A DNA stretch of 41,518 nt from a virus. The stretch spans positions 1-41,518 of the IMG/VR virus record IMGVR_UViG_3300045996_001167. One strand, 5' to 3'. Position numbers and translations under genes: made by a program. The stretch's first letter is position 1. Each line of letters opens with the position of its first letter. The notes beneath the pieces were generated by a model. It had not been told where the DNA came from and searched no databases. It saw only the letters and a program-made list of their open reading frames with translations. Below, piece by piece: positions 31,372 to 38,482 of the stretch.

Positions 31372-31688
31372 CCTGGACGAAGCTGCCGGCGATCGACCCG
31401 ATACAGCACTGCAACATCTGCCCTCCGCGACCACGGACTATTCCGCTCGATGCCTTTGTGCACCCTGGATTCGGGGTTGCCACCGTCCATGCCGAGGACA
31501 CCCCCGGCATCGGGCAAGACATGGGCGAGAACGCGACGGTGCAGGACGTGGAGGACTACGCGGACGCGCACGGCGGTAGCGAGCACGACTGGCGGCTGGT
31601 GATCGACGCGCCGCTATATGAGGCGGAGTATCAGCGCCAAGGCGAGGGCGTGTGGGTGCTCGTGCGACGAGGGGACGGTTTCGCGTGA
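31368..31688 (+). CDS. Hypothetical protein
   Basis: 106 residues from GTG 31368 (GTGA overlap). Contains HCNICPPRPRTIPLDAFVHP near the start, acidic stretches (AEDTPGIGQDMGENATVQDV) and a beta-rich C-terminus (WRLVIDAPLYEAEYQRQGEG). It resembles small hypothetical proteins of phage replication regions. Not recognised. Confidence 0.62.
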   Translation: MTWTKLPAIDPIQHCNICPPRPRTIPLDAFVHPGFGVATVHAEDTPGIGQDMGENATVQDVEDYADAHGGSEHDWRLVIDAPLYEAEYQRQGEGVWVLVRRGDGFA

Positions 31689-32002
31689 GCCTCTCCACCC
31701 CGCAGCAGGTGCAGGAGCGGCTCGAGCAGATCGACCGTGATCTCGCCGCCCGGATGCCCGCCCTCGAGGCCGCCGCCCTGTCGTGGTTCCGGAAGAAACG
31801 GGACCGGGAGCACGAGTGGGCGAAAGCCTACATGGCTGCGGACGGGCCGGCGCATGAGCGTAAGGCGGCGGCGGAGCTGGCGACAGCGACGATCGGTGTG
31901 GCCGATGAGGCCGAGTACGAGGCGTTGAGGGCGGTGGTGCGTGTGTTGGAGACGAGGTCGACTATCGGGATGGCGCTGTTGAAGTCGCAGGGACGAGCAT
32001 GA
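31685..32002 (+). CDS. Helical hypothetical protein
   Basis: 105 residues from GTG 31685. Helices TPQQVQERLEQIDRDLAARM, WFRKKRDREHEWAKAYMAAD and EYEALRAVVRVLETRSTIG. The pattern is common for small phage proteins near Sak/Erf-type recombination genes, and could be an accessory ssDNA-binding factor. That is only contextual. Confidence 0.65.
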   Translation: MSLSTPQQVQERLEQIDRDLAARMPALEAAALSWFRKKRDREHEWAKAYMAADGPAHERKAAAELATATIGVADEAEYEALRAVVRVLETRSTIGMALLKSQGRA

Positions 32003-32211
32003 GCCGCGGAGGAAGCAACACTATTCGCAGCAGCCGGGACTTCTTGCGGCGCTATTTCCCCCGACGCTACCGCGAGAAGTACATCGCTGGGCGTCCGCCC
32101 GCCAAGTGCCCTAGATGCGGCCGAGCCTCATTCAACTGGAGCCGTGCGCGCTGGGGCGCGTGGCTGTGCAAGGACTGCGGGACATGCGTCCTCGACGAGG
32201 AGCGGGCATGA
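31999..32211 (+). CDS. Zinc-ribbon protein
   Basis: 70 residues, ATGA-coupled. Basic N-terminus (FLRRYFPRRYREKYIAG) and a C-terminal two-pair zinc ribbon (KCPRCGRASFNWSRARWGAW, LCKDCGTCVLD). Typical nucleic-acid-binding ribbon. Function unknown. Confidence 0.68.
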   Translation: MSRGGSNTIRSSRDFLRRYFPRRYREKYIAGRPPAKCPRCGRASFNWSRARWGAWLCKDCGTCVLDEERA

Positions 32212-32543
32212 CTCCGGAGGCGAGAACCGTGCAACGCAAAACCGCGATGGTCCGCGCCAACCAGACCCGGGCCGCGGTCGCCGAGCTCAAAGCCGACATC
32301 GCCGGGCGGGGCATGGCGGGCGGGTGCCTCCGGGCCGCCGAGTTCCTCGACGACCCCGGGTCGCCGGCGGACGCGGTCCGGGTGTTCGCGTTGTTGAAAG
32401 CGGTCACCTGGCTGGGGGAAGCGAAGGTGTGGCTGCTGCTGGACATGGTGGGTGTGCGTAGCGGGGACCGGCGGGTCCGTGAGTTGACTGCCCGGCAGCG
32501 TCACGCGTTGGCTGCGTCCCTCCGAATGAAAGCGATGTCCTAA
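32208..32543 (+). CDS. Actinobacterial IHF-like (mIHF) DNA-binding protein
   Basis: 111 residues from ATG 32208. From about residue 10 it follows the S13-like H2TH pattern of mycobacterial/streptomycete integration host factor. A charged helix (ARTVQRKTAMVRANQTRAAV, AELKADIAGRG) is followed by DAVRVFALLKAVTWLGEAKV, LLDMVGVRSGDRRVRELTAR and QRHALAASL. The GxxKV hairpin and the RRxRELxxRQRxAL end are the recognisable parts. mIHF bends and organises DNA and aids phage L5 integration. A phage-coded copy could organise replicating DNA or regulate genes. Confidence 0.82.
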   Translation: MTPEARTVQRKTAMVRANQTRAAVAELKADIAGRGMAGGCLRAAEFLDDPGSPADAVRVFALLKAVTWLGEAKVWLLLDMVGVRSGDRRVRELTARQRHALAASLRMKAMS

Positions 32544-32836
32544 TGGACGTTCTGAGGCGCGCGCTGCAGGAGATCGCTTGGCGACCGGCCGTTGAGCGCA
32601 ACCCAGATGGCGTCGACCAGGCCGCGCACACGATGCAGATGATCGCGCGTGAGGCACTGGAAGAAGCGGACCGTCAACACCAGGGGGCCGTATCACGCAC
32701 ATGGACGCTCTACGTGTGCCCGCGCTGCGAGAAGGCGGGTACGAAGAAGGCGCTCGTCTGCCACTGCGTCGGCGCACTCGAACAGGTCGAGGTTGTGGAG
32801 GCCCGTCCCTCCACCGACACGGGGGCCGTATCGTAA
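32543..32836 (+). CDS. Zinc-knuckle hypothetical protein with repeat motifs
   Basis: 97 residues. Helical N-terminus (RRALQEIAWRPAVERNPDGV, AHTMQMIAREALEEADRQ), then QGAVS coded by motif copy 3. A Cys pair (VCPRCEKAG, LVCHCVG) and a C-terminal STDTGAVS from copy 4 follow. The helical start resembles that of the next gene's C-terminal part (CRDALRRIVWAEN), suggesting shared module ancestry. Not otherwise recognised. Confidence 0.6.
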   Translation: MDVLRRALQEIAWRPAVERNPDGVDQAAHTMQMIAREALEEADRQHQGAVSRTWTLYVCPRCEKAGTKKALVCHCVGALEQVEVVEARPSTDTGAVS

Positions 32837-33258
32837 TGGCTGTACGCGAGCAGCAAATCCGTGCCATCCGTGAAGCACTCGACCGGCACGAGCCGAGTGA
32901 CAACGACGGGCGCGCGGTTCACGCGGTGCTGGCGCTCAAGCCGTGGCTCGACACGCCACCCACCCGGGGGGCCGTAGGGGGCGCCGAACCGTGGACGGCG
33001 ATGAAGCCACGACCCGGTGGGAAGCCGCCCGTACCCGTTGCTGTCGTGTCATGGGCGGCTTACGTGGCGCTGCGGGGCGAGGTTGAGCGGCTTCGCGCCA
33101 CCACCGAGCGGGGGGCCGTAGACCCGTGTCGCGACGCGCTGCGCCGCATCGTGTGGGCCGAGAATCGTGGCCCGGATGGAGCGGCCGAGAGCGCGTACAT
33201 GGTGCAGGTCGCACGCGACGCGCTGGCCGAACCCTCCACCGACCGGGGGTCCGTGTGA
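32836..33258 (+). CDS. Modular hypothetical protein with three motif copies
   Basis: 140 residues from ATG 32836. Three GAV/GSV motifs (PPTRGAVGG, TTERGAVDP, STDRGSV at the C-terminus) divide it into modules: an N-terminal helical part (EQQIRAIREALDRHEPSDND), a central VAVVSWAAYVALRGEVERLR, and a C-terminal CRDALRRIVWAENRGPDGAA helix pair similar to the upstream gene. The pattern looks like shuffled ORF modules joined at the repeat. Function unknown. Confidence 0.6.
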   Translation: MAVREQQIRAIREALDRHEPSDNDGRAVHAVLALKPWLDTPPTRGAVGGAEPWTAMKPRPGGKPPVPVAVVSWAAYVALRGEVERLRATTERGAVDPCRDALRRIVWAENRGPDGAAESAYMVQVARDALAEPSTDRGSV

Positions 33259-33536
33259 CTGCCCGGCAGGCCGCAGGGCGTGTCGAACACGCCCTCGGCG
33301 AACTCAACCGCCGCGAACACCGCACCGGCCTCCCCCCACTCGACGCGGGTGACCACTCCTGGCCCGGCGTCATCCGGGAACTCCAGTTGCGGGTCGGGCA
33401 GGCGGGGTTGGAGACGGTCCGTGACGGCCGCCCATCGATGCGGTCGTTGGAGGCTGTTGGGGCGTGGGTGCTGGTCGCGATGATGGTGTTGGACCGGGCC
33501 GAATTGTTGGACGTGGCGGCGGGGGAGGCAGCATGA
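33255..33536 (+). CDS. Hypothetical early protein
   Basis: 93 residues from GTG 33255, inside the seventh motif copy (GTGTGA). Helical: GRVEHALGELNRREHRTGLP, WPGVIRELQLRVGQAGLETV and AVGAWVLVAMMVLDRAELLD. Not recognised. Confidence 0.6.
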   Translation: MTARQAAGRVEHALGELNRREHRTGLPPLDAGDHSWPGVIRELQLRVGQAGLETVRDGRPSMRSLEAVGAWVLVAMMVLDRAELLDVAAGEAA

Positions 33537-33700
33537 GCCGCGCAGTTAGCGACATGTCCGCTGACGTTCATCAGATCCAGATCGCCCCCGCTGAAAGCAC
33601 GCGAATCCAAATTGCCCTTGAGGTCCGCGAGGCCCTCTCGACGTGGCGGCAAGGGAAGCCGCTCGCGTTCACCTACCCAACCACCCACCCAAGGAGGTGA
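33533..33700 (+). CDS. Short hypothetical protein
   Basis: 55 residues from ATG 33533, ATGA-coupled. SADVHQIQIAPAESTRIQIA and EVREALSTWRQGKPLAF. Its last codons overlap the strong RBS AAGGAGGTGA (33691-33700) of the next gene. Not recognised. Confidence 0.55.
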   Translation: MSRAVSDMSADVHQIQIAPAESTRIQIALEVREALSTWRQGKPLAFTYPTTHPRR

Positions 33701-33704
33701 AGTC

Positions 33705-34097
33705 GTGACCCTCGAATACGAGGTCCACAACTTCGACACCAACGAGCGTCCTCGGAACTACGAGGCCGTCTACACGGACGGAGAGGCGCTCATCATCAAG
33801 GCGGTCGTCCGGCAGCAGGAGATCCGCACGACGAACCGCAAGCCGGCCTACAGGTGGCGTGCCTACGCGTTCGCCTGGACTCCGGGTCAGAGTGACGATG
33901 ACTGGACGCAGCTCGCCCACCTCGGAGCGAGCGACATCACGATCCGGGACATCGTCAGCCACGAGGCCACGGAGGACGACTGGCTCAGCGCGGCGCAGTA
34001 CGACGCGCAGAAGCTGATCGACCGTGCGCGCCCGTTCGCCACGGTCCTGTCCAACGCGATGAAGTCCGGCGGCAAGCGTCGCCTGAAGGCGGCGTGA
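33705..34097 (+). CDS. Hypothetical protein with optimal RBS
   Basis: 130 residues from GTG 33705, preceded five bases upstream by AAGGAGGTGA, a full match to the 16S anti-SD and rare in this operon. Beta-rich N-terminus (LEYEVHNFDTNERPRNYEAV, EALIIKAVVRQQEI), WRAYAFAWTPGQSDDDWTQL, then a helical end. Strong translation suggests a stoichiometric rather than catalytic role, for example an ssDNA-binding protein. No family motif seen. Confidence 0.7.
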   Translation: MTLEYEVHNFDTNERPRNYEAVYTDGEALIIKAVVRQQEIRTTNRKPAYRWRAYAFAWTPGQSDDDWTQLAHLGASDITIRDIVSHEATEDDWLSAAQYDAQKLIDRARPFATVLSNAMKSGGKRRLKAA

Positions 34098-34165
34098 GCC
34101 TGATCTTCCCCGATTTCGCGGCGTGGGTTGCGCTCCGGCGCGCCCACGGCGTGGAGGGGAGTTGA
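34094..34165 (+). CDS. Tiny ORF before RusA
   Basis: 23 residues from GTG 34094, overlapping the previous stop (GTGA). It fills the gap to the RusA gene, ending four bases before its ATG. Product VSLIFPDFAAWVALRRAHGV then EGS. Could be real or a spacer; weak support. Confidence 0.35.
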   Translation: MSLIFPDFAAWVALRRAHGVEGS

Positions 34166-34169
34166 AGCC

Positions 34170-34673
34170 ATGTCGCTTCGTAAGGAACACGAGCCGTCCC
34201 TCACCTTTTGCGTTTATGGGGTGCCGCAGCCCGCCGGCAGCAGACGCGCCTTCCAAAACAAGACCACGGGCCGGATCAACATCGTCGACGACGCCAAGGG
34301 CTCCCGCCCGTGGAAGCAGGAGGTCGCCGAAACCGCCAGGCAGTGCGTCCAGACGTACGGGTGGCCCGCCGCGTACCGCGGCCCCGTCAGCCTTGACGTG
34401 ACGTTCGTCCTGCCCCGGCCGAAGGGGCACCACGGAACCGGCCGTAACGGCGGCATGGTGAAACGCGGGGCGCCGGCGTGGCCCGCGGTGAAACCTGACA
34501 CCACGAAACTGCTGCGCGCCGTCGAGGACGCGCTGACCGGGATCGTCTACTACGACGACGCCCAGGTGGTGCAGCAGCGGGCGTGGAAACGGTACGGGAC
34601 ACCCGCGAGGGTCGAGGTCAGGGTGCGGGTGTTGCCGGTGTCGGTCGCTGACGCTGAGGAGGCCGCACTATGA
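34170..34673 (+). CDS. RusA-family Holliday junction resolvase
   Basis: 167 residues from ATG 34170. RusA pattern: FCVYGVPQPAGSRRAFQNKT at the start, then RPWKQEVAETARQ, GPVSLDVTFVLPRPKGHH and PAVKPDTTKLLRAVEDALTG, with the conserved PDxxKLxxxxxDAL Asp residues, and YYDDAQVVQQRAWKRYG with the catalytic Asp pair. The motifs are complete. It resolves branched DNA made during replication and recombination. Near the Sak4-like ATPase and helicase as usual. Confidence 0.92.
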   Translation: MSLRKEHEPSLTFCVYGVPQPAGSRRAFQNKTTGRINIVDDAKGSRPWKQEVAETARQCVQTYGWPAAYRGPVSLDVTFVLPRPKGHHGTGRNGGMVKRGAPAWPAVKPDTTKLLRAVEDALTGIVYYDDAQVVQQRAWKRYGTPARVEVRVRVLPVSVADAEEAAL

Positions 34674-35122
34674 GCCGCGAAACGTGCGACAAGTGCGGCG
34701 GCACGGGCAAGATCAACTACCGCACACCGGGCGATCTCGAGCCTACGCAACTCACCGAGGACACCACCATCCAGAACATCGGCGGCTGGTCGACTAGGGC
34801 GTGCTCGTGCGTCCGCGACCTGCCGGCGACGGATGGCCACGCGACATGGTGGGAGAGCGAGACGATCTATAGCGCCGTCGTTGACGTGCCCATCGGTGCC
34901 GAGTGCATCGAGGTCAAGGCCGAGTGTGAGGTTCCCCGGGGTGATGATGGTCGGCGCTACCACCGCACAGCCGACAACTCGTACTTCCCACCGCTGGTCG
35001 AACTGGAGTTTCCCAGGCCGGGCGTGATGCTCCACGCGGAGGACGCTAGGAAGTTCGCCGCTGCGCTGATCGCCGCGGCTGACGCCTGCGACAAGGCAGA
35101 CGAACTCTCGGAGACAGTATGA
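34670..35122 (+). CDS. Zinc-ribbon hypothetical protein
   Basis: 150 residues, ATGA-coupled. N-terminal CDKCGGTGK and ACSCVRD form a DnaJ-like ribbon. The rest has beta strands (WESETIYSAVVDVPIGAECI, FPPLVELEFPRPGVMLH) and a C-terminal helix (AEDARKFAAALIAAADACDK). Not recognised as a family. Lies between RusA and the replication initiator. Confidence 0.68.
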   Translation: MSRETCDKCGGTGKINYRTPGDLEPTQLTEDTTIQNIGGWSTRACSCVRDLPATDGHATWWESETIYSAVVDVPIGAECIEVKAECEVPRGDDGRRYHRTADNSYFPPLVELEFPRPGVMLHAEDARKFAAALIAAADACDKADELSETV

Positions 35123-35988
35123 GCCGCCGCAAGTTCGACAGGTTCATGGTCGAAGTCGAACTCGGATCCAACCCGAAGATCGGCCGGCTCACCGACCCCG
35201 AGTTCCGGTGCCTTATCTCCGGGGTCTGGGCGCTCGCGGCGAAAGCCGACCCGCGCGGCTACCTGCTCGTCGGAGACATCCCCGCCGAACCCGCCGACGT
35301 CGCGCACCAGGCCCGGTGCAGCGTCACCGTCGCGGCGAAGACGATGGAGAAGCTCAGGGCGCTCGGGATGCTCGAGACGTGCGAGGAGACGGGCTGGGAG
35401 ATGGTCCATGACTGGGAGGAGATCAACCCGGGCCCGAAGCCGTCTGACAGGCCGGAAGCAACGCGCGCCCGGCAACGCAAGTCACGCGCCCGTCACGCGA
35501 ATGTCACGCGTGACAACGGTGGTGGTCACGCGGATGTCACGCCCATGTCACGACAGGAAGTAGAAGTAGAAGTTAAAAGACCCCCTAAGCCCCCCACGGG
35601 GGGGAGTGTGGTGACGTTCGACCGCAAACCCGTCCCCGACGAGCGCTTGGAGTTGGCGCAGGCGATCCTCAGGGACTTCAACGACCAGGCAGGGACGAGC
35701 TACAGCGCGTTCACCGGGAGGGGCAGGCCGAGCGAGGATCTGAAACGTGTGTTGGGCGCGTTGGCTGATGCGGACCCGCCGTTGACGTTGGACGAGGCGC
35801 GGCGAATCACTCGGGCGAGGTTGGCGCGGCCGTTCTGGGAGGGGAGGCCGCATACGGGGGTGGTGTTCGGGCCGAAGGTGTTCGCTGGGAACCGTGAGGC
35901 CGCGATGGGGAACGGCAGCAACGGGCCGGCGGTGTTTAGTGCGGAGTCGTTTGTGCGTTCGGTGACCGGGCCAGGGACCGCGGCGTGA
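35119..35988 (+). CDS. DnaD-like replication initiator / helicase loader
   Basis: 289 residues. The N-terminal ~100 residues form a winged-helix-like region (KIGRLTDPEFRCLISGVWAL, VAAKTMEKLRALGMLETCEE, GWEMVHDWEE). A basic linker and a Lys/Pro-rich tract follow. From about residue 180 comes the conserved phage C-terminal domain (AQAILRDFNDQAGTSYSAFT, RRITRARLARPFWEGRPHTG) seen in phage replication proteins of the DnaD/replisome-organizer type. It is directly upstream of and overlaps the DnaB-type helicase. It probably binds origin DNA and loads the helicase. The phage origin may lie in or near this gene. Confidence 0.78.
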   Translation: MSRRKFDRFMVEVELGSNPKIGRLTDPEFRCLISGVWALAAKADPRGYLLVGDIPAEPADVAHQARCSVTVAAKTMEKLRALGMLETCEETGWEMVHDWEEINPGPKPSDRPEATRARQRKSRARHANVTRDNGGGHADVTPMSRQEVEVEVKRPPKPPTGGSVVTFDRKPVPDERLELAQAILRDFNDQAGTSYSAFTGRGRPSEDLKRVLGALADADPPLTLDEARRITRARLARPFWEGRPHTGVVFGPKVFAGNREAAMGNGSNGPAVFSAESFVRSVTGPGTAA

Positions 35989-37244
35989 CCCCGGCCGTTC
36001 AGAACCTTGACGCCGAGCTTGCCGTCCTCGGCGCCCCGCTCCTCGCCCCCGCGCTCCTCGACGTCCTCAGCGTCGAAGTCGGATTGCGGCCGGAGCATTT
36101 CACCCGGCCGGAGCACGCCGGCCTGTACCGCACCATGCTCGACCTCCACGACCACGGCACCGTCCCGGACGAGCTGACGTTGCGGGACAGGCACCCGGAG
36201 TGGATCACCGTCATCGGGCACGCCATCGCATCAGCGTCCCCCGCAATGGCCCGCCAGCACGCGATGCTCGTCAAGGACGCGAGCACCTGGGCGCTCCGGC
36301 TCCGGGCGACGTACGAGCAGCAGGCCGCGATCGAAGCACGCGACGAGTCGGCGTACCAGGCGGCGGTGACGGTGAACGAGCCGGACCGCGCCCCCGACGC
36401 CGTCCACACCCCGGAACGGCTCGCCAGCGACTTGGAGGCGTTCCTTGACGACCCGAACCGCAACGTCATCCCGCTCCCGTGGGACGGCCTGAACCGGAAG
36501 ATCAGCGGTGGCCTGTTCGCCGGCAACACCACCGTCCTCTCCGGATTCAGCAGCCACGGGAAGTCGATCGTCGGGCTGCAGGCGGTCGAGCACATCGCGA
36601 ACCTCAACGGGCACGCCGGGTTCTACACCAACGAAATGCCCCCACTGGAGCTCCACGCCCGCCTGATCGCCGGGGTCGCGGAGGTCGAGTTCGCGCGGAT
36701 CATGGCCCGGACCCTCACCGCGGACGAACGCGACGCCGTACGCCAAGCGGGGAGGCTGGTGTTCTTCCCGATCGTCGACGTCCGAGGCTGGCCCACCCCT
36801 GATATCTGCAGGCACCTGCGCCGGTCGAAGTGGGACCTGGCCGTCCTGGACCTGTTCAACGCGCTCCCCGGCCGTGACGACCTGCAAGCCACGGACGCCG
36901 CCGTCTACCGGCTCCGTGACGCCGCCGGCATCAGCGGCTGCCACCTCGTCGTCGTCGCCCAGTTGAACAGGGGCCGGGACGACAAGGCGATCAAACCCGC
37001 CCCCACCCTGCGTGACCTGCGGGAGACGGCGAGCATGGAGCACGCCCCCGCGAACGTCATGTTCGTCCACCGGGAGCAGGAGGACATCGACGACCCGCTC
37101 ACGGGGCAACGCACGGGCAGGGTCCGCCGGCTGAACACGGGGGTGGTGTACATGGCGAAAGCACGGAACGGTGACCCGGACGCCGCCGTCGCGGTCAGGT
37201 TGGACCCGTCGAGGATGCGCTACGAGGAAATGAGGAACGCATGA
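35985..37244 (+). CDS. Replicative DNA helicase, DnaB family
   Basis: 419 residues from GTG 35985. N-terminal domain with AELAVLGAPLLAPALLDVL and RPEHAGLYRTMLDLHDHG, like DnaB-N. RecA-like core from about residue 160: P-loop LSGFSSHGKSIVG, FYTNEMPPLELHARLIAGV (motif H1a), DLAVLDLFNAL (Walker B), HLVVVAQLNRG and TLRDLRETASMEH (motif H3), then VMFVHREQED and KARNGDPDA. All main motifs are present, so it is likely active, unwinding DNA at the fork with host polymerase. Confidence 0.92.
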   Translation: MTPAVQNLDAELAVLGAPLLAPALLDVLSVEVGLRPEHFTRPEHAGLYRTMLDLHDHGTVPDELTLRDRHPEWITVIGHAIASASPAMARQHAMLVKDASTWALRLRATYEQQAAIEARDESAYQAAVTVNEPDRAPDAVHTPERLASDLEAFLDDPNRNVIPLPWDGLNRKISGGLFAGNTTVLSGFSSHGKSIVGLQAVEHIANLNGHAGFYTNEMPPLELHARLIAGVAEVEFARIMARTLTADERDAVRQAGRLVFFPIVDVRGWPTPDICRHLRRSKWDLAVLDLFNALPGRDDLQATDAAVYRLRDAAGISGCHLVVVAQLNRGRDDKAIKPAPTLRDLRETASMEHAPANVMFVHREQEDIDDPLTGQRTGRVRRLNTGVVYMAKARNGDPDAAVAVRLDPSRMRYEEMRNA

Positions 37245-37471
37245 CCGAACCGACCGCCCGTTACGACTGGGCAGAGGACCCGACAGCGCAGGACGTCATC
37301 GACGCGATGCGGATCGCGGTCATGGCGCAGGACGACCCAGGGAAGCTCGCCGGGGTTGTCAAATGCCTGATCGAGTTCGCACCCGAAACCGACAGTTCAC
37401 GCGGCATCGACCTGCTTATTCGGCTCGTCTCCGAGGCGACGCTGAAACTAGAGATGGTCGACCACGACTAA
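37241..37471 (+). CDS. Hypothetical protein after helicase
   Basis: 76 residues, ATGA-coupled to the helicase. Acidic and helical (AQDVIDAMRIAVMAQDDPGK, GIDLLIRLVSEATLKLEMVD). Not recognised. The 47 bases that follow hold only an RBS for the next gene. Confidence 0.62.
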   Translation: MTEPTARYDWAEDPTAQDVIDAMRIAVMAQDDPGKLAGVVKCLIEFAPETDSSRGIDLLIRLVSEATLKLEMVDHD

Positions 37472-37518
37472 CGGCACCGCCCTTCTCCCTAAGCACTCAA
37501 CAGCGAGCAGGAGACCAC

Positions 37519-38019
37519 ATGCCGACACGCAAGTTCATCGCCCCCCAAGCCAAAGCCGGCGACGGCCACGGCTACCTCAACCGGCCACCCCGCCCCATCC
37601 CCGAAGGCATCGACCCAGTCCACGACTACCGGGACGCCGAGACCGTCGCCCGGATCGCCGCCGCCACCCACTACTGCGACGAGCCCGAAGCCATCAGCGA
37701 CGACATCGTCGACGCCTTCCGCGACCTGGGCCGCACCTACGACCGGCTACGCCACAACGCCGAAGTCGAACAGCGCGAACACAACCGGCAAGCACTCACC
37801 CAGGCGGTCGGGCCATTGATCGCCGCGGAGCACCGGATGAACGAAGCAAGACGCCGCGCGAAGCTGCAGCACGTCGACGTCAGCCACGAGCTGCACATCA
37901 TGCGCCGCGACCTAGACCGCGCCCGTAACGGGGGCCGCGACAACCCGACAAACGTGATCGCCCGGCTCGAACGGCTCGAGGCGAGGTTGGATCACCGGCC
38001 CGACCTTGACGCCGCATGA
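37519..38019 (+). CDS. Charged helical hypothetical protein
   Basis: 166 residues from ATG 37519, RBS AGGAG. N-terminal basic, Pro-rich (KFIAPQAKAGDGHGYLNRPP), then long helices (DAFRDLGRTYDRLRHNAEVE, AEHRMNEARRRAKLQHVDVS, NVIARLERLEARLDHRP). It looks like a coiled-coil adaptor. The 3' end overlaps the leftward HTH gene by 28 bases. Not recognised. Confidence 0.65.
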   Translation: MPTRKFIAPQAKAGDGHGYLNRPPRPIPEGIDPVHDYRDAETVARIAAATHYCDEPEAISDDIVDAFRDLGRTYDRLRHNAEVEQREHNRQALTQAVGPLIAAEHRMNEARRRAKLQHVDVSHELHIMRRDLDRARNGGRDNPTNVIARLERLEARLDHRPDLDAA

Positions 38020-38240
38020 GCCCCAGCAAAAGCACCGGAGTCGCGGAGCATCTCGTCGAGCGCCGGCCGCGTGATCTGGGCCACCCGGGCGATTTCCGAC
38101 TTGGACATCCCGAGCGCGAGCGCGGTCGGAGCAAGCAGGCGGATTGCCTGGGACTGTCTAACCGCCTCGGCGCGGGCCCGCTGGCGCTTGCGCCCCGCAG
38201 TCTGGAGTTGGCGACGAACTTCTTCGGTATCCATTTTCAT
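37992..38240 (-). CDS. Small HTH transcriptional regulator
   Basis: 82 residues from ATG 38240 (a second ATG two codons later). N-terminal charged helix (DTEEVRRQLQTAGRKRQRAR, EAVRQSQAIR), then a HTH of resolvase/XRE-like shape (LALGMSKSEIARVAQITRPA LDEML). It is divergent from the gene at 38285 across a 44-base region with two exact 10-bp repeats, the arrangement of an autoregulated switch. It lacks any effector domain. The HTH call is by helix pattern (G.S.SEIAR.A.ITRP). Confidence 0.72.
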   Translation of the reverse strand: MKMDTEEVRRQLQTAGRKRQRARAEAVRQSQAIRLLAPTALALGMSKSEIARVAQITRPALDEMLRDSGAFAGAHAASRSGR

Positions 38241-38241
38241 A

Positions 38242-38277
38242 CATAGTACTTGACAACCGACGCTATGCATAGTACTT
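38242..38277. promoter_or_regulatory. Direct-repeat operator pair between divergent genes
   Basis: CATAGTACTT occurs exactly at 38242-38251 and again at 38268-38277, 26 bp apart; the next three bases match in two of three positions. The first copy touches the -35 box and the second covers the -10 box of the rightward promoter. A palindrome CTATGCATAG lies at 38263-38272. The divergent HTH protein is the natural candidate binder. Confidence 0.65.
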
Positions 38278-38278
38278 T
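38250..38278 (+). promoter_or_regulatory. Rightward promoter, probably leaderless
   Basis: TTGACA (38250-38255), 17 bases, TACTTT (38273-38278). The -35 box is a perfect consensus. The expected start falls at or within a base of the ATG at 38285, so the first gene would be translated from a leaderless transcript; no RBS is present. It would drive the 38.3-41.4 kb gene group. Confidence 0.65.
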
Positions 38279-38284
38279 ACAGCT

Positions 38285-38482
38285 ATGACCTCCACCGCAC
38301 AGCCCCGCACGATCACCCAAGCAGAAGCCGAGCGCATGGCCGACAAGATGCTCTGGAAGCGGCTCGCGACCGACTCCGCCTACCAGAACGCCATGGACGC
38401 CAACGCGCAGTACTCGCGCGAAGAGCGGATCGGCATAGAGATCTGGGCCGACATCGAGGACCGCTACGAGGTGCAGGCATGA
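38285..38482 (+). CDS. Hypothetical protein, leaderless start
   Basis: 65 residues. Helical and charged (TITQAEAERMADKMLWKRLA, EERIGIEIWADIEDRYEVQA). First gene after the second switch promoter. Its stop overlaps the next ATG. Not recognised; as the first gene opposite a repressor it may be Cro-like or an antagonist, but no HTH is visible. Confidence 0.65.
   Translation: MTSTAQPRTITQAEAERMADKMLWKRLATDSAYQNAMDANAQYSREERIGIEIWADIEDRYEVQA

Larger units (their letters stand above)
29901..33255 (+). repeat. Seven dispersed, same-strand, same-frame GGGGGCCGTA motifs
   Basis: Copies of GGGGGCCGTA end at or near 29919, 30066, 32692, 32830, 32976 and 33120, with a variant GGGGGTCCGTG at 33245-33255. 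Most are preceded by CACCGAC, CACCCAC or a similar CACC-type stretch. All lie on the + strand and in the same reading frame, coding (D/E/Q/T)(R)GAV. Three sit at the 3' end of a gene directly before the next start. None was noticed elsewhere in the window. The span given covers the whole cluster, not continuous repeat. Confidence 0.8.
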
